This document shows positions 23,281 through 32,096 of a stretch of 45,866 nt of DNA, one piece after another. The stretch spans positions 1 to 45,866 of the forward strand of contig JBBRHV010000013.1 of assembly GCA_038222225.1 (NCBI GenBank), in the 5' to 3' direction. How positions within the stretch are numbered: the first letter of the stretch is position 1; each line of letters opens with the position of its first letter. Source of the DNA: JAKLFA01 sp038222225 (lineage in GTDB: Bacteria > Omnitrophota > Gorgyraeia > Zapsychrales > JANLHA01). A program made the position numbers and the translations under genes. The notes under the pieces are model-generated. The model searched no databases and was not told the DNA's origin. It was given only the letters and a program-made list of their open reading frames with translations.

Positions 23281-24204
23281 TTACTCTTGCGTTAATCCCC
23301 CGGGATGCTGGTCAACCGACTGCCCTCCGCGCACAGGCTGTTGCGGTTGAGCGATTCCTTGAATACTCTGGATCTGCGGCACGATCACCGGAATCTGCCC
23401 ATGAATCTGAACCTGCATGGTTCCGGGAAGACTGCCTTGAACCGGAGCTGCCCCTTCTCCCGCAGCCGGGGCCCCTTCAGCGGCCTGCTGTTGCTCCATT
23501 TGCGATGCAGCCATATTCATCAACAAGGGCATGGGAACCAATTTATCCGGAGAGACTTTGCTGCGCAGAACCATTTCCAAATGATTCGCAAATTCCTGGG
23601 ATCCTGCGGAACGCAGCTGCGTGATGATCTCAACCACTTGGGCATTGTCCCCTTTTTCAGCAAAGGCCATACCCCGTCCGAAAATAATGATGGGATTGGA
23701 GGTCACCTTTAAAACGGCATCAAAATACTGCAACGCCCGATCCGGGTCGCCCTTGCCGAGCAAATAAATCCAAGCCAACAAAAGTTTTGTACTGTGCAAA
23801 TTCGGGTCCAGGCTCAAGGCCTTCAAACACGTCTGTTCGGCGAGGTCCGTTTCACCCAATTCATGCTGAATCCGACAAATTCCCTCATAGGCATTGGCAT
23901 ATTTCGGTTCGATTCCGACTGCCCGCTCAAAATACCACAGACATTGCTGCCGTTCCTCTGGCCCGCCTGACTCGTCATAACAGACCTTTCCCAACGCATA
24001 ATAGGCCGGTGCGAAATTTTCGTAAAGATCGATCACCTGTCCAAAAATTTTCCGCGCCTCCGGATACTGTCCCTGTTCATACGCTTGCCACCCCGCTTCA
24101 TAAAGCACGCGAATGTTTTGCGCAGAACTGACAAAAGGCTGCCCCAAGAATAAAATCATTAAGGCAACAATAACTCCTGATTTTAAAAAAGGATTTATCT
24201 TCAT
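23281..24204 (-). CDS. Secreted TPR protein at the end of the T2SS operon
   Basis: 307 residues. Signal peptide about 1-28 (ends VSSAQ). About five TPR units follow (for example LYEAGWQAYEQGQYPEARKI and ERAVGIEPKYANAYEGICRI), then a Gln/Pro/Gly-rich tail from about residue 235. It starts 3 bp after the GspM-like stop codon, so it is probably translated with the T2SS genes. It may be a pilotin-like or assembly partner; this is inferred from position. It converges with the STT3 gene, 12 bp away, without a visible terminator. Confidence 0.8.
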   Translation of the reverse strand: MKINPFLKSGVIVALMILFLGQPFVSSAQNIRVLYEAGWQAYEQGQYPEARKIFGQVIDLYENFAPAYYALGKVCYDESGGPEERQQCLWYFERAVGIEPKYANAYEGICRIQHELGETDLAEQTCLKALSLDPNLHSTKLLLAWIYLLGKGDPDRALQYFDAVLKVTSNPIIIFGRGMAFAEKGDNAQVVEIITQLRSAGSQEFANHLEMVLRSKVSPDKLVPMPLLMNMAASQMEQQQAAEGAPAAGEGAAPVQGSLPGTMQVQIHGQIPVIVPQIQSIQGIAQPQQPVRGGQSVDQHPGGLTQE

Positions 24205-24207
24205 GGC

Positions 24208-25884
24208 TTACGGAGATATCTTTCGCTCCCAAAGATTGCGGTCATCGCCCCCCTGCTGATCATACTCCGGCTCTAAAGGCTGCGGATTTTCAACCGGAAC
24301 CAGTTCCTCTTCCTTGCCGGTAACCTTGTTCCAAAGCCGTGAAAACAATGATTCAAAGCCCTCAACCCGTACCCGCCCGCCGGCCTTAACAGCTTCTAAT
24401 CCCGCCTGAGACTTATTCGCAGCGGTTGCTTTTCCTATGTTCTGATCTTGAGTTTTCTGCTGTTCCTGTTCTAACTTCCTGCGCGCTGCCGATGACAGGG
24501 GCTTCTCAGGCTTTTCTCTCTTAAAATTCTCGCGGCCAATAGAAAGATCATTTACTTCGGAACGGCCGCCACCGTCGTCTCCACCCGCTCCGCCTCCGGC
24601 TCCGGTACCACCGCCAATTCCGGCGCCACCGCCGGCTCCGCTTCCACCCCTAGCAGCACCAGTTCCTCCTGTGCCACCAGCACCACCAGAGCCAGCTCCG
24701 CCACCTGTTCCACCGCCGCCAGTTCCTCCTGTGCCTCCAGCACCACCACCGGTGCCACCACCTTCGGCCGTTCCTCCGGAACCACCAGCGCCTCCGCCGC
24801 CACCAGTGCCAGCTCCGCTGCCTCCGGCACCACCAGCACCACCGCCAGTTCCACTTCCGCTGCCTCCGGCGCCACCCGCGCCACCACCAGCGCCGCCAGC
24901 TCCAGCTCCGCTGCCTCCGGCACCACCAGCACCACCACCAGTTCCGCCACCACCGCCGGTTCCGCCGCCTCCGGCGCCACCAGTTCCACCGCCACCAGCT
25001 CCTCCGCCACCGGTGCCGCCAGTACCTCCACCTCCAGCACCGCCGCCAACTCCACCGCCAGTTCCACTTCCAGTGCCTCCGGCGCCACCCGTGCCACCAC
25101 CTCCGCTTCCAGCGCCTCCAGCTGCACCGCCTCCTACGCCACCACCAGCGCCGCCAGCTTGATCTTGAAGAGGATCCTTTGCTGCCCCCTCCCCTTGACC
25201 AGTTTGGGCTGCCGGCATATTCGGGTCATTTGTTTTCTCACCTTTTAATGCATCCGGCTTCTTAATCTCGCCGCCCTCACCCTTCAACTGCCCAGGGCCT
25301 CCTAAATCATCTCCTTTAAATTCATAATTCCCGATCGTCTTAGGATCAATGACCAATTTCGCGAGTTTCATAGAAATCTTGACCCCATCCTGAGTCGCCT
25401 TGTTACCTTCCATGCTGACCTTAACGATCTTCAAAAGATTTCCAGTGGCGTCAATCTCATGCATAAATCGAATCACATCCTCAAGCCGCCCGTCTGCCTC
25501 CAGATTGGCAAAATAATACACAGAACCCTTTTTAGCCGTGACCTCCGAAGGCGTTATCTTTGATAAATTCACCGCCGCATTCTTTGCCAAACCCTCAACC
25601 GTTCCCAAAAATTCAGCAATGATTTCTTCTCCGGTTTTATTCTCATCGGTCTGATAATCCTTGAAGATCTCCTGCTCTGCATAAATTTTTTCCTGATAAG
25701 AAATAAAACGAACATCCTGTTCAATGGCCAGCGTCGCTTTCTGAATATCACCTTCGATTTCACTGAGACGCGATGTGACCGGACGATAAAAAAGAAGATC
25801 AAAAAATGCGATCACTCCGGCGGCAACGGCCACATAAAGAACCATTTTTTCCTGATTGGACAACTTGTTAAACACCTCGATCAT
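24208..25884 (-). CDS. gspM: PilO/GspM-like inner-membrane protein with a long Gly-rich insertion
   Basis: 558 residues from ATG 25884 (GAGAGG 9 nt upstream); the ATG at 25893 has no room for a ribosome site. One membrane segment (MVLYVAVAAGVIAFFDLLFY), a coiled coil, and a PilO-like ferredoxin fold (SVYYFANLEADGRLEDVIRF). Then residues about 240-440 are almost only Gly, Ala, Thr and Ser (GGAGGTGGGGTGG-like). A charged region and tail follow (SLFSRLWNKVTGKEEELVPV). GspM/PilO partners GspL in the inner-membrane platform. It follows the GspL-like gene by 18 bp. The Gly-rich part is far longer than in known family members. Confidence 0.8.
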   Translation of the reverse strand: MIEVFNKLSNQEKMVLYVAVAAGVIAFFDLLFYRPVTSRLSEIEGDIQKATLAIEQDVRFISYQEKIYAEQEIFKDYQTDENKTGEEIIAEFLGTVEGLAKNAAVNLSKITPSEVTAKKGSVYYFANLEADGRLEDVIRFMHEIDATGNLLKIVKVSMEGNKATQDGVKISMKLAKLVIDPKTIGNYEFKGDDLGGPGQLKGEGGEIKKPDALKGEKTNDPNMPAAQTGQGEGAAKDPLQDQAGGAGGGVGGGAAGGAGSGGGGTGGAGGTGSGTGGGVGGGAGGGGTGGTGGGGAGGGGTGGAGGGGTGGGGGTGGGAGGAGGSGAGAGGAGGGAGGAGGSGSGTGGGAGGAGGSGAGTGGGGGAGGSGGTAEGGGTGGGAGGTGGTGGGGTGGGAGSGGAGGTGGTGAARGGSGAGGGAGIGGGTGAGGGAGGDDGGGRSEVNDLSIGRENFKREKPEKPLSSAARRKLEQEQQKTQDQNIGKATAANKSQAGLEAVKAGGRVRVEGFESLFSRLWNKVTGKEEELVPVENPQPLEPEYDQQGGDDRNLWERKISP

Positions 25885-25902
25885 GCTGGACATCCTCTCA
25901 CA

Positions 25903-27408
25903 CTATTGAGCCGCCGCCTCATCAACAACCGCCTCTTCCTTTTTTGCCGCTTGATCTTCATCCGGAGCATTCTCCAGTTTAAACACAATATCAAAGGCGG
26001 CCGCATCTTTGCCGCGATCCTTGGTAGCGGTTGTTGAACGCGCCTTCGCGGCCTTAAACAGCGGCGAATCTTCAAAGGCTTTGACAAGGTCAAAGACCCG
26101 CGACATCGACTCAGATATCCCCTGAATATTGATGGTCCCGTTTTCATCGATAAAGATCGTCTGCAAATAGATTTCTTTCGGCACCAAATAATAAATCTCC
26201 TGGATCACATCCAAACTTGTCATGCGCCCCTGAAGAAAATCTTTCATGATGCGTGAACGGTGCGCAATCCGGTCCAGCGTCACAACCTGTCGATGCTTAC
26301 GCTCATATTCCGACTCAACTTTCTTAAGCTGCAATTCCCTGAAATAAACATTACTCAAAACACCGGCGCAGATCAAAACAAGAATCACCATCCCTAAAAT
26401 ACAGAAAAAGATCAACTGTTTCCCCTTCTCTTCAATGGCCCGCTGAACTTTAATTTCTTGCGGGGTCAAATCAATTTGGAGTTGGCTCTGCACGCAGCAG
26501 GCAGCCACAAGGGCCGCAAATGAAAAATGATCCTCCGCTCCCTGCATCAGCCTGGTCTTTAATTCCACCGACGTTTCCATGAACTCATAAAAGGGCAGGC
26601 TCTCGACGGTGACCTTGAGCGCCCCCTCCAAGAGAGGAATCATCTGCGCGATGATTTCATTCTGATTGGTCACAACATATCGCACGGGAAGCTTATTAAT
26701 ATCCTCGCTCTCATAGGCCTCTAAGGACTGGGTCAGCTCCTGCACCAAACGCTCTTTGGACGCAGGGTCAGCCTGAATATGCGAAATGCCGATCGGGATG
26801 CTTCGGCAGGTGGCGACGGTCTGATTATACTGCACAAGAAAATCCGTTTTCTCCTGAGAAATGTCCAAAATCCCGATCGGGTCCTGCTCCGGCTGGATCT
26901 GCAGAACATCAGCATAATAATGCGCCAGGCACTCCGGTTCAAATAAAACCTTATTCACTTTTAAACCGGCGAGCGCCAGCAGGTCCAAATCATTTTTAAC
27001 GGCATCACGATTCACGATCACCAGAAGGACTTTGGTGTAATTACGCTGAAAAACACCGATCGAAATATATCCGACCAGGATCTCTTCACGGGAATACGGC
27101 GTATGCCGCCCTGCCTGCAAATCAATGATCGAATGGATCTCTTCAGGATCAAGCGATGGGATTTCGATGTTCTTGGTGGTTACAAGATGTGACGGTATCA
27201 CTAAGATCGGCGTTGCCTTCTTTGCGTTCATGGCCAGAACAGCCGCCCGAATACGGTCCGGTATTTGATTCTGCTCACCGGCCAGAATTTTATCCCGGTA
27301 AACCGACAAAAGCTTGCGGACCTGACCCGAAACAAGAACATGGCATAAAGACACCTCTGTTTCCGTCATGGAGACCACAATATATGTCGTATCTTTTTTA
27401 AACATCAT
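25903..27408 (-). CDS. gspL: GspL-like protein (PilM-type domain fused to PilN-type domain)
   Basis: 501 residues. Residues about 1-330 have a PilM/actin-like fold (TYIVVSMTETEVSLCHVLVS, TTKNIEIPSLDPEEIHSIID, IGILDISQEKTDFLVQYNQT). One membrane helix follows (about 344-365, LIFFCILGMVILVLICAGVL). Then a PilN-like periplasmic domain (RIMKDFLQGRMTSLDVIQEI, INIQGISESMSRVFDLVKAF) and an acidic tail. GspL links the cytoplasmic GspE ATPase to GspM in the platform. The position between gspK and gspM agrees. Either of two adjacent ATGs (27408, 27405) is possible; GAAGGT lies just upstream. Confidence 0.88.
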   Translation of the reverse strand: MMFKKDTTYIVVSMTETEVSLCHVLVSGQVRKLLSVYRDKILAGEQNQIPDRIRAAVLAMNAKKATPILVIPSHLVTTKNIEIPSLDPEEIHSIIDLQAGRHTPYSREEILVGYISIGVFQRNYTKVLLVIVNRDAVKNDLDLLALAGLKVNKVLFEPECLAHYYADVLQIQPEQDPIGILDISQEKTDFLVQYNQTVATCRSIPIGISHIQADPASKERLVQELTQSLEAYESEDINKLPVRYVVTNQNEIIAQMIPLLEGALKVTVESLPFYEFMETSVELKTRLMQGAEDHFSFAALVAACCVQSQLQIDLTPQEIKVQRAIEEKGKQLIFFCILGMVILVLICAGVLSNVYFRELQLKKVESEYERKHRQVVTLDRIAHRSRIMKDFLQGRMTSLDVIQEIYYLVPKEIYLQTIFIDENGTINIQGISESMSRVFDLVKAFEDSPLFKAAKARSTTATKDRGKDAAAFDIVFKLENAPDEDQAAKKEEAVVDEAAAQ

Positions 27409-27463
27409 GACCTTCGATCACCTGCGCCTTTAACGATCGACGCCGGTGTGTTGGTTTTTTATG

Positions 27464-28489
27464 TTATCGCCATTCGGTTATTTTACCATCATCAATACGA
27501 AAGACACAATCAATTGCGCGATTTTCTTGGGTGATCGGTAAATACACTTGAATATGTGCCGTCACAAACTCCGAATCCATGACGATCTTTTGAAGCACGT
27601 ACAATGCCTCGATCTCAGCCACTTGATTGGGTGTCAGCTCAACAAACCCTCTCAGAGCAAAGTTGATATTGCCAGAGTTCAAAAAAATAAAATCATCGGA
27701 TGTCGCCTCAATACCGTCAGGCCCCTTACGCCCCTCAACCAAGATTTGGGCCGTATGCGAAGACATCCCCAACGCTATCAGCATGAGCCGGGAGGCCGTA
27801 TTGATATTGACACCACCGTCGCCATAGACTGTAATAAAATCTTTTACGCGCAGAAAGACATCCGGGTTCATGCCTTTCAAAAGCTGCACTTCCGATAAAT
27901 TTTCAAAGGGGGCTTTTTTGGGTTTATACGGATACGTCAACTTGGCATAATAATCTTCACCGTAAAATCCGGAAATTTCTGTTTCTCCGAGCTCCCGCCA
28001 ATCCAGAATAGCGTTTGCCAGATCTTCCGCATCACCCTGGCTGAGATGGGCTACAAGCACAAACAGACGCACAAGATCGGAACGTTCCGCCGTGTTGATA
28101 TTGAGTTTTCCCCCTTCATCCTCAAAGCCATACATCAACGTCCGCTGGTCAACATCCATATCATCATGACGGCCGTATTGAAAATCAATTCCTCCGGTCG
28201 AAAGATGGATATCTTTAAACATGAGCGGGTTATTAAACCACTGCTGCTTTGCTGCGGCCGATCCAAACGGATTGCCGGCATACGGACCATTGGCGATAAA
28301 ATACCTGGCCGTATTCACTCCCGAATGGCTCAACGCCTGGATCTGGTCCCGGCCATTTAAGCGGGAAACCAACGTAAATTTCTGCCTGATGCGCGCTCCG
28401 AGGGCAACCGCAAAAGCCGTTAATGCAGCTAAAATACAGAGCGCAAAAATCAAAACAGTCGCACGATGATGAAATCGTTTCAAAATCAT
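27464..28489 (-). CDS. gspK: GspK-like minor pseudopilin
   Basis: 341 residues. A hydrophobic N-terminal helix (ATVLIFALCILAALTAFAVA) without Glu at position 5, as is usual for GspK. The large domain has GFEDEGGKLNINTAERSDL and later GGVNINTASRLMLIALGM, the paired helix-hairpin segments of GspK. GspK caps the pseudopilus tip together with GspI and GspJ. It starts 3 bp after the gspJ stop. Confidence 0.88.
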   Translation of the reverse strand: MILKRFHHRATVLIFALCILAALTAFAVALGARIRQKFTLVSRLNGRDQIQALSHSGVNTARYFIANGPYAGNPFGSAAAKQQWFNNPLMFKDIHLSTGGIDFQYGRHDDMDVDQRTLMYGFEDEGGKLNINTAERSDLVRLFVLVAHLSQGDAEDLANAILDWRELGETEISGFYGEDYYAKLTYPYKPKKAPFENLSEVQLLKGMNPDVFLRVKDFITVYGDGGVNINTASRLMLIALGMSSHTAQILVEGRKGPDGIEATSDDFIFLNSGNINFALRGFVELTPNQVAEIEALYVLQKIVMDSEFVTAHIQVYLPITQENRAIDCVFRIDDGKITEWR

Positions 28490-28492
28490 AGG

Positions 28493-29095
28493 TCAATCCG
28501 CCGCCGGGACTTCAAACAGCCTCTGAAATTCCCGCGCCTCTCCTGAATCCTCTTTAAATTCAACCTGGACCCGGACATAATCAGGCAGTGTATGGTCCAG
28601 GACTCCGTGCTTGCTCAGTTTCCGTTCCGTCAAATCCTCATATGAAAAACGGACACCAACCGCGTTCTTGACGAGCACCGCGGGCGCCCCGAATTCCTTC
28701 TTCATGGCCCGCCCATAATAGGCGACCTCTCTGGTGATCTCACCACGGCTGTAACTGAATGAATACCGGACCAATCCCGGCTGTTGCGAGAAATATTCAA
28801 TGTCTCTCGATCCTAACCGGCTCAACGGAACATTGACGATCGTCGGGATCGTGATGGAACGGTCTCCTCCCTGAAATTCAAAAAGCGAGAAATTCATGGC
28901 ATGCGTCAGGTCGGTGTTGAGTTTATCGAAAAAGATCAGCACATCTTCGTCCGTGGAGATATGCTGGCTCCGCTTCCAAACATCGATCCCATTAGAAAAC
29001 GACTGATAGATCGCGATGCTTAAAGCCGCCATTAAGCCCGCGACTAACAGCAGCTCGACCAATGTTAACGCTCTTGTATTGCGTTTCATCATCAT
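28493..29095 (-). CDS. gspJ: GspJ-like minor pseudopilin
   Basis: 200 residues. Prepilin signal MMMKRNTRA|LTLVELLLVAG with Glu at position 5 of the mature protein; the residue before the cut is Ala instead of Gly. The body (FFDKLNTDLTHAMNFSLFEF, IEYFSQQPGLVRYSFSYSRG, VRVQVEFKED) is GspJ-like. It follows gspI by 9 bp and precedes gspK by 3 bp. Confidence 0.87.
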   Translation of the reverse strand: MMMKRNTRALTLVELLLVAGLMAALSIAIYQSFSNGIDVWKRSQHISTDEDVLIFFDKLNTDLTHAMNFSLFEFQGGDRSITIPTIVNVPLSRLGSRDIEYFSQQPGLVRYSFSYSRGEITREVAYYGRAMKKEFGAPAVLVKNAVGVRFSYEDLTERKLSKHGVLDHTLPDYVRVQVEFKEDSGEAREFQRLFEVPAAD

Positions 29096-29104
29096 AGATA
29101 TTCT

Positions 29105-29497
29105 TTATTGAGAAACCAAAGCCGACCTTAAAATTTTATAATTGTGTTCACCCTCCCACCAGCTCACCACGGTCTCAACCCGTTTGAAAGCATCCGAAAC
29201 CCCCGGCTTCGAAAGCAGGCTTTGGACGCTGAAGATGACATCATGGTTGCGGATCGATACGCCCTCTTGAAGAGCAACCTGCGCCGGAACGGCCTTTCCC
29301 AATCGAAACTGTTGCGACACTTCAGCGAGATGATCATCGGCAAGATTGATCGCGCACAAACGGTAAGCCACATGATTCTGATATCTCAGGGTGCTTAAAA
29401 AGACCCGGTAGACTCCGACAATGCCGACGGAAAGGACCACGACCGTCACCATCAGCTCCAAAAACGTAAATCCATCCTGTTTTTTATGTGCGCTCAT
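29105..29497 (-). CDS. gspI: GspI-like minor pseudopilin
   Basis: 130 residues from ATG 29497 (GGAG about 11 nt upstream). Prepilin signal MSAHKKQDG|FTFLELMVTVV, cut after Gly, with Glu at position 5. NLADDHLAEVSQQF is typical of GspI. The longer start at 29563 would overlap gspG and add an unlikely leader. It is encoded 56 bp after gspG. Confidence 0.85.
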   Translation of the reverse strand: MSAHKKQDGFTFLELMVTVVVLSVGIVGVYRVFLSTLRYQNHVAYRLCAINLADDHLAEVSQQFRLGKAVPAQVALQEGVSIRNHDVIFSVQSLLSKPGVSDAFKRVETVVSWWEGEHNYKILRSALVSQ

Positions 29498-29553
29498 CTT
29501 CCAGCATCTCCGCAGATAGGGCCTCTCAACACCGGCACGCAGCCGTCCAAACA

Positions 29554-29976
29554 TCATTGCCAATTCGTGATGTTATCTTCCGTAACTTTTTCATTCTTTC
29601 CCCCTGACGACAGATCATAATCCGTGCGGTTCTCTCCCGGAGAACGGTAGATATAAGACCTGCCCCAAGGGTCGGTCGGAGATTTTTCGATATAAGGGCC
29701 GTTCCAATTTGTCGGCACCGGAGAGGATGCTGGCTTGCGCTGCAAGGCCTCCAGCCCCTGAGCGGTGGTCGGAAAATTCCCGTTGTCCAATTCATAAAGT
29801 TTGAGGGCGGTTGCCAGCGTTGCCTCAATATCGGCTTTGGCGATTGCGACCTTGGCCTGCTCTGAACGGCCGGACAAACGCGGAACGATCATCATGGCGA
29901 GCGCTCCGATGATCACAACAACCAGCATGATTTCAACCAGCGTAAAACCCCTTAGGCATTTCATTTCTCGACGCAT
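29554..29976 (-). CDS. gspG: GspG major pseudopilin
   Basis: 140 residues. Prepilin signal MRREMKCLRG|FTLVEIMLVV. The family block is ALKLYELDNGNFPTTAQGLE, then NWNGPYIEKSPTDPWGRSY with the calcium-loop segment, and YDLSSGGKN. It is the main pseudopilus subunit. The ATG has AGGAG 7 nt upstream. No GspH gene is present in this cluster. Confidence 0.95.
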   Translation of the reverse strand: MRREMKCLRGFTLVEIMLVVVIIGALAMMIVPRLSGRSEQAKVAIAKADIEATLATALKLYELDNGNFPTTAQGLEALQRKPASSPVPTNWNGPYIEKSPTDPWGRSYIYRSPGENRTDYDLSSGGKNEKVTEDNITNWQ

Positions 29977-29999
29977 AACATTCTCCTATTTTAAAATCT

Positions 30000-30830
30000 T
30001 CACGGCCGCTTAAGAAAATCAACCCAACGCTGCTGAAGTTCACCAAGCGAATGAATTTTTCCCGTATACGCTGAACGCAGCGCATCATCAATAGATTTCC
30101 CATCGCGCAGTTCCCTGAAAAACCGATGAAAGGAATCCACGCCGTACTCCCGGTATAAAAACCTCACGACCGACAAGCTCTGCAGATAAAAGATCTCCAC
30201 TTTCTTGCTGTCCTGTTCCCCCCGGATATCCCAACGGTTCAAAAATTCCAAGGGGATGATCTGCCCGTTTGCGAGCAGCGCTTTGCACAGCCGGTCCGCC
30301 TTTTCATGCTTACTGCGCTCATACATCTGCGCAACCGCCTCATCCAACCAGACCGGGACATTGGACTGCTTAATGAAATCATGCAGGATCAAATGCGTCA
30401 CTTCATGCGGCAAGATGGAATCATAGAACGCCTCTTCCTGCCGGTAGGTCACCACCACGCGTGATTTGAACAGAAACGAATCCCGGTCAGAATACCCCGT
30501 CGACCAAAGGGGCGCCCCGGTCACGCTGGAAAACGCGTTGCGATCGGCAAAGATAAAGATTTTCGCTCGATCGTCCCATGTCCAAAAATCAGAATAACGG
30601 GTATGACCGATCAGCTCACCCACGTTCTGATAATATCCTTCCGCCCGGCTCAGAGCGGTATTGGCCATGGACTGATCATCGCCATTTTGAAAATAAACAA
30701 TAAAATGTTTTCCCTTGATCTGAAACCATTCCAGACCTCCGAAATCGACCTGCTGAACGGCCGCCGAAGCTGTTGAAATCCCAACCCACATCACGATGCC
30801 GCAAATCAAGATCCTCATTTTTAACATCAT
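30000..30830 (-). CDS. Secreted peptidase MA-like gluzincin metalloprotease
   Basis: 276 residues. Signal peptide 1-24. Zinc motif HEVTH at 142-146 (LPHEVTHLILHDF) and a third ligand E164 in WLDEAVAQMYE, the gluzincin pattern of the peptidase-MA family. It is predicted to be periplasmic or secreted. It lies between gspF and gspG, 23 bp before gspG, inside the T2SS operon, which is unusual. It may process pseudopilins or the secreted substrate; this is inferred from position. Confidence 0.85.
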   Translation of the reverse strand: MMLKMRILICGIVMWVGISTASAAVQQVDFGGLEWFQIKGKHFIVYFQNGDDQSMANTALSRAEGYYQNVGELIGHTRYSDFWTWDDRAKIFIFADRNAFSSVTGAPLWSTGYSDRDSFLFKSRVVVTYRQEEAFYDSILPHEVTHLILHDFIKQSNVPVWLDEAVAQMYERSKHEKADRLCKALLANGQIIPLEFLNRWDIRGEQDSKKVEIFYLQSLSVVRFLYREYGVDSFHRFFRELRDGKSIDDALRSAYTGKIHSLGELQQRWVDFLKRP

Positions 30831-30874
30831 TAAAAACCTGCCTTAACACACGAACAATTTATACCGGCACCGTA

Positions 30875-32074
30875 TCAGGCTGCCATAATATCCATCTGAA
30901 AAATCGGCAAAAGCATGGCAATAATGATCAGGGCAATAAGCCCTCCGACGATAACGATCATAAACGGCTCGATCAGGGTTGTCATCAATCTCACCGTTTC
31001 ATCAATATCCTCTTCATAGCTCTCCGCCAGGCTTCCCAGGGTCTCAGTCAGAGAACCGGATTCTTCTCCGATGGAAAGCATTTGAGCCATCATCACCGGA
31101 ATCAGGCTCATCTGTTTTAAGGCCTGACCGAATGAACGGCCGGCCAGCAGCTCCTCATGACATTTGATCAACTGCACACGGATAAAGACATTGGATACCA
31201 CCGGCACCGAGAGCTTGATCGCCCGCACCGCTGAAACCCCGCTTTCGATCAAAAGCGCGAATGTCCGGCTGAAACGGGCCAGATCAACTTTAAGAAGAAA
31301 CTTGCCGACCACCGGCAACTTCAAACAGAAATTAGACCACCAGATCTGCGCGCTGGCGGTTCGGGCCCATTTTTTCATCACCAGCATAAAGGCCAGCACC
31401 CCCGCTGCGATCCAGGCCCAGTAATGAACAAGGACGTAACTCACGTTCATCACAAATACCGTCGGGGCAGGAAGCTTCTGTGATGTTTCAAAAAGGGTAA
31501 CGATCTTCGGCATAACGGTTGTCAGAATGAACACCACCGTAGCAATGCCCAGAACCAGCATCACGGCCGGATAGACAAAGGCATTGCGTACCTTTGTTGC
31601 CAGGGCAATATGCTGTTTTAAATGCGTGACCAGCGAACCGATACACTGCGGCAACCGCCCGCTTTCCTCCCCGGCACGGATCATATCCGTATACAGCTGC
31701 GGAAAGACGTCGGGAAAATCCATCAAGGATTCCGAAACGGAGCGGCCATCCTGGATATTCATGCGGACCGTCTGAATCACATATTGAAAATAAGGATGCT
31801 GTATTTGCCGGCCGATCACATCCAACGCCGCTAAAATTGTGACTCCGGCTTTGAGCAAGGACGCCAACTCTCTGCTGAATAACAACAGCTCTCTGGCCCG
31901 GACCCTTCTACGACGGACCTTAACCTGTTTGGACCCGGAGCCCTCGAGCACCTGGATCGGCAAAAGGCCGGACTGCGTGATTTTTTCAACCGCCTGTTCG
32001 TGACTTTCAGCCTGAACATGCCCGGAAACGGTCTCTGCATTCTGCTGCTTGGCCTTATACGCATAAATCGGCAT
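30875..32074 (-). CDS. gspF: GspF inner-membrane platform protein
   Basis: 399 residues from ATG 32074 (AGGAG 6 nt upstream); an ATG at 32077 sits too close to that site. Two GspF domains: RELLLFSRELASLLKAGVTI and RFSRTFALLIESGVSAVRAI, each followed by membrane helices (AVMLVLGIATVVFILTTVMP; MIVIVGGLIALIIIAMLLPI). It starts YAYKAKQQNAETVSGHV as the family does. It forms the core of the platform on which GspE drives pseudopilus growth. Confidence 0.94.
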   Translation of the reverse strand: MPIYAYKAKQQNAETVSGHVQAESHEQAVEKITQSGLLPIQVLEGSGSKQVKVRRRRVRARELLLFSRELASLLKAGVTILAALDVIGRQIQHPYFQYVIQTVRMNIQDGRSVSESLMDFPDVFPQLYTDMIRAGEESGRLPQCIGSLVTHLKQHIALATKVRNAFVYPAVMLVLGIATVVFILTTVMPKIVTLFETSQKLPAPTVFVMNVSYVLVHYWAWIAAGVLAFMLVMKKWARTASAQIWWSNFCLKLPVVGKFLLKVDLARFSRTFALLIESGVSAVRAIKLSVPVVSNVFIRVQLIKCHEELLAGRSFGQALKQMSLIPVMMAQMLSIGEESGSLTETLGSLAESYEEDIDETVRLMTTLIEPFMIVIVGGLIALIIIAMLLPIFQMDIMAA

Positions 32075-32096
32075 CATCTTCTCCTTCTGCCATCAC

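Noticed and set aside
24671..25162. Plus-strand Pro-rich frame
   Set aside because: It is the complement of the Gly-codon tract (GGN to NCC) of the GspM-like gene, which has real domains on both sides.
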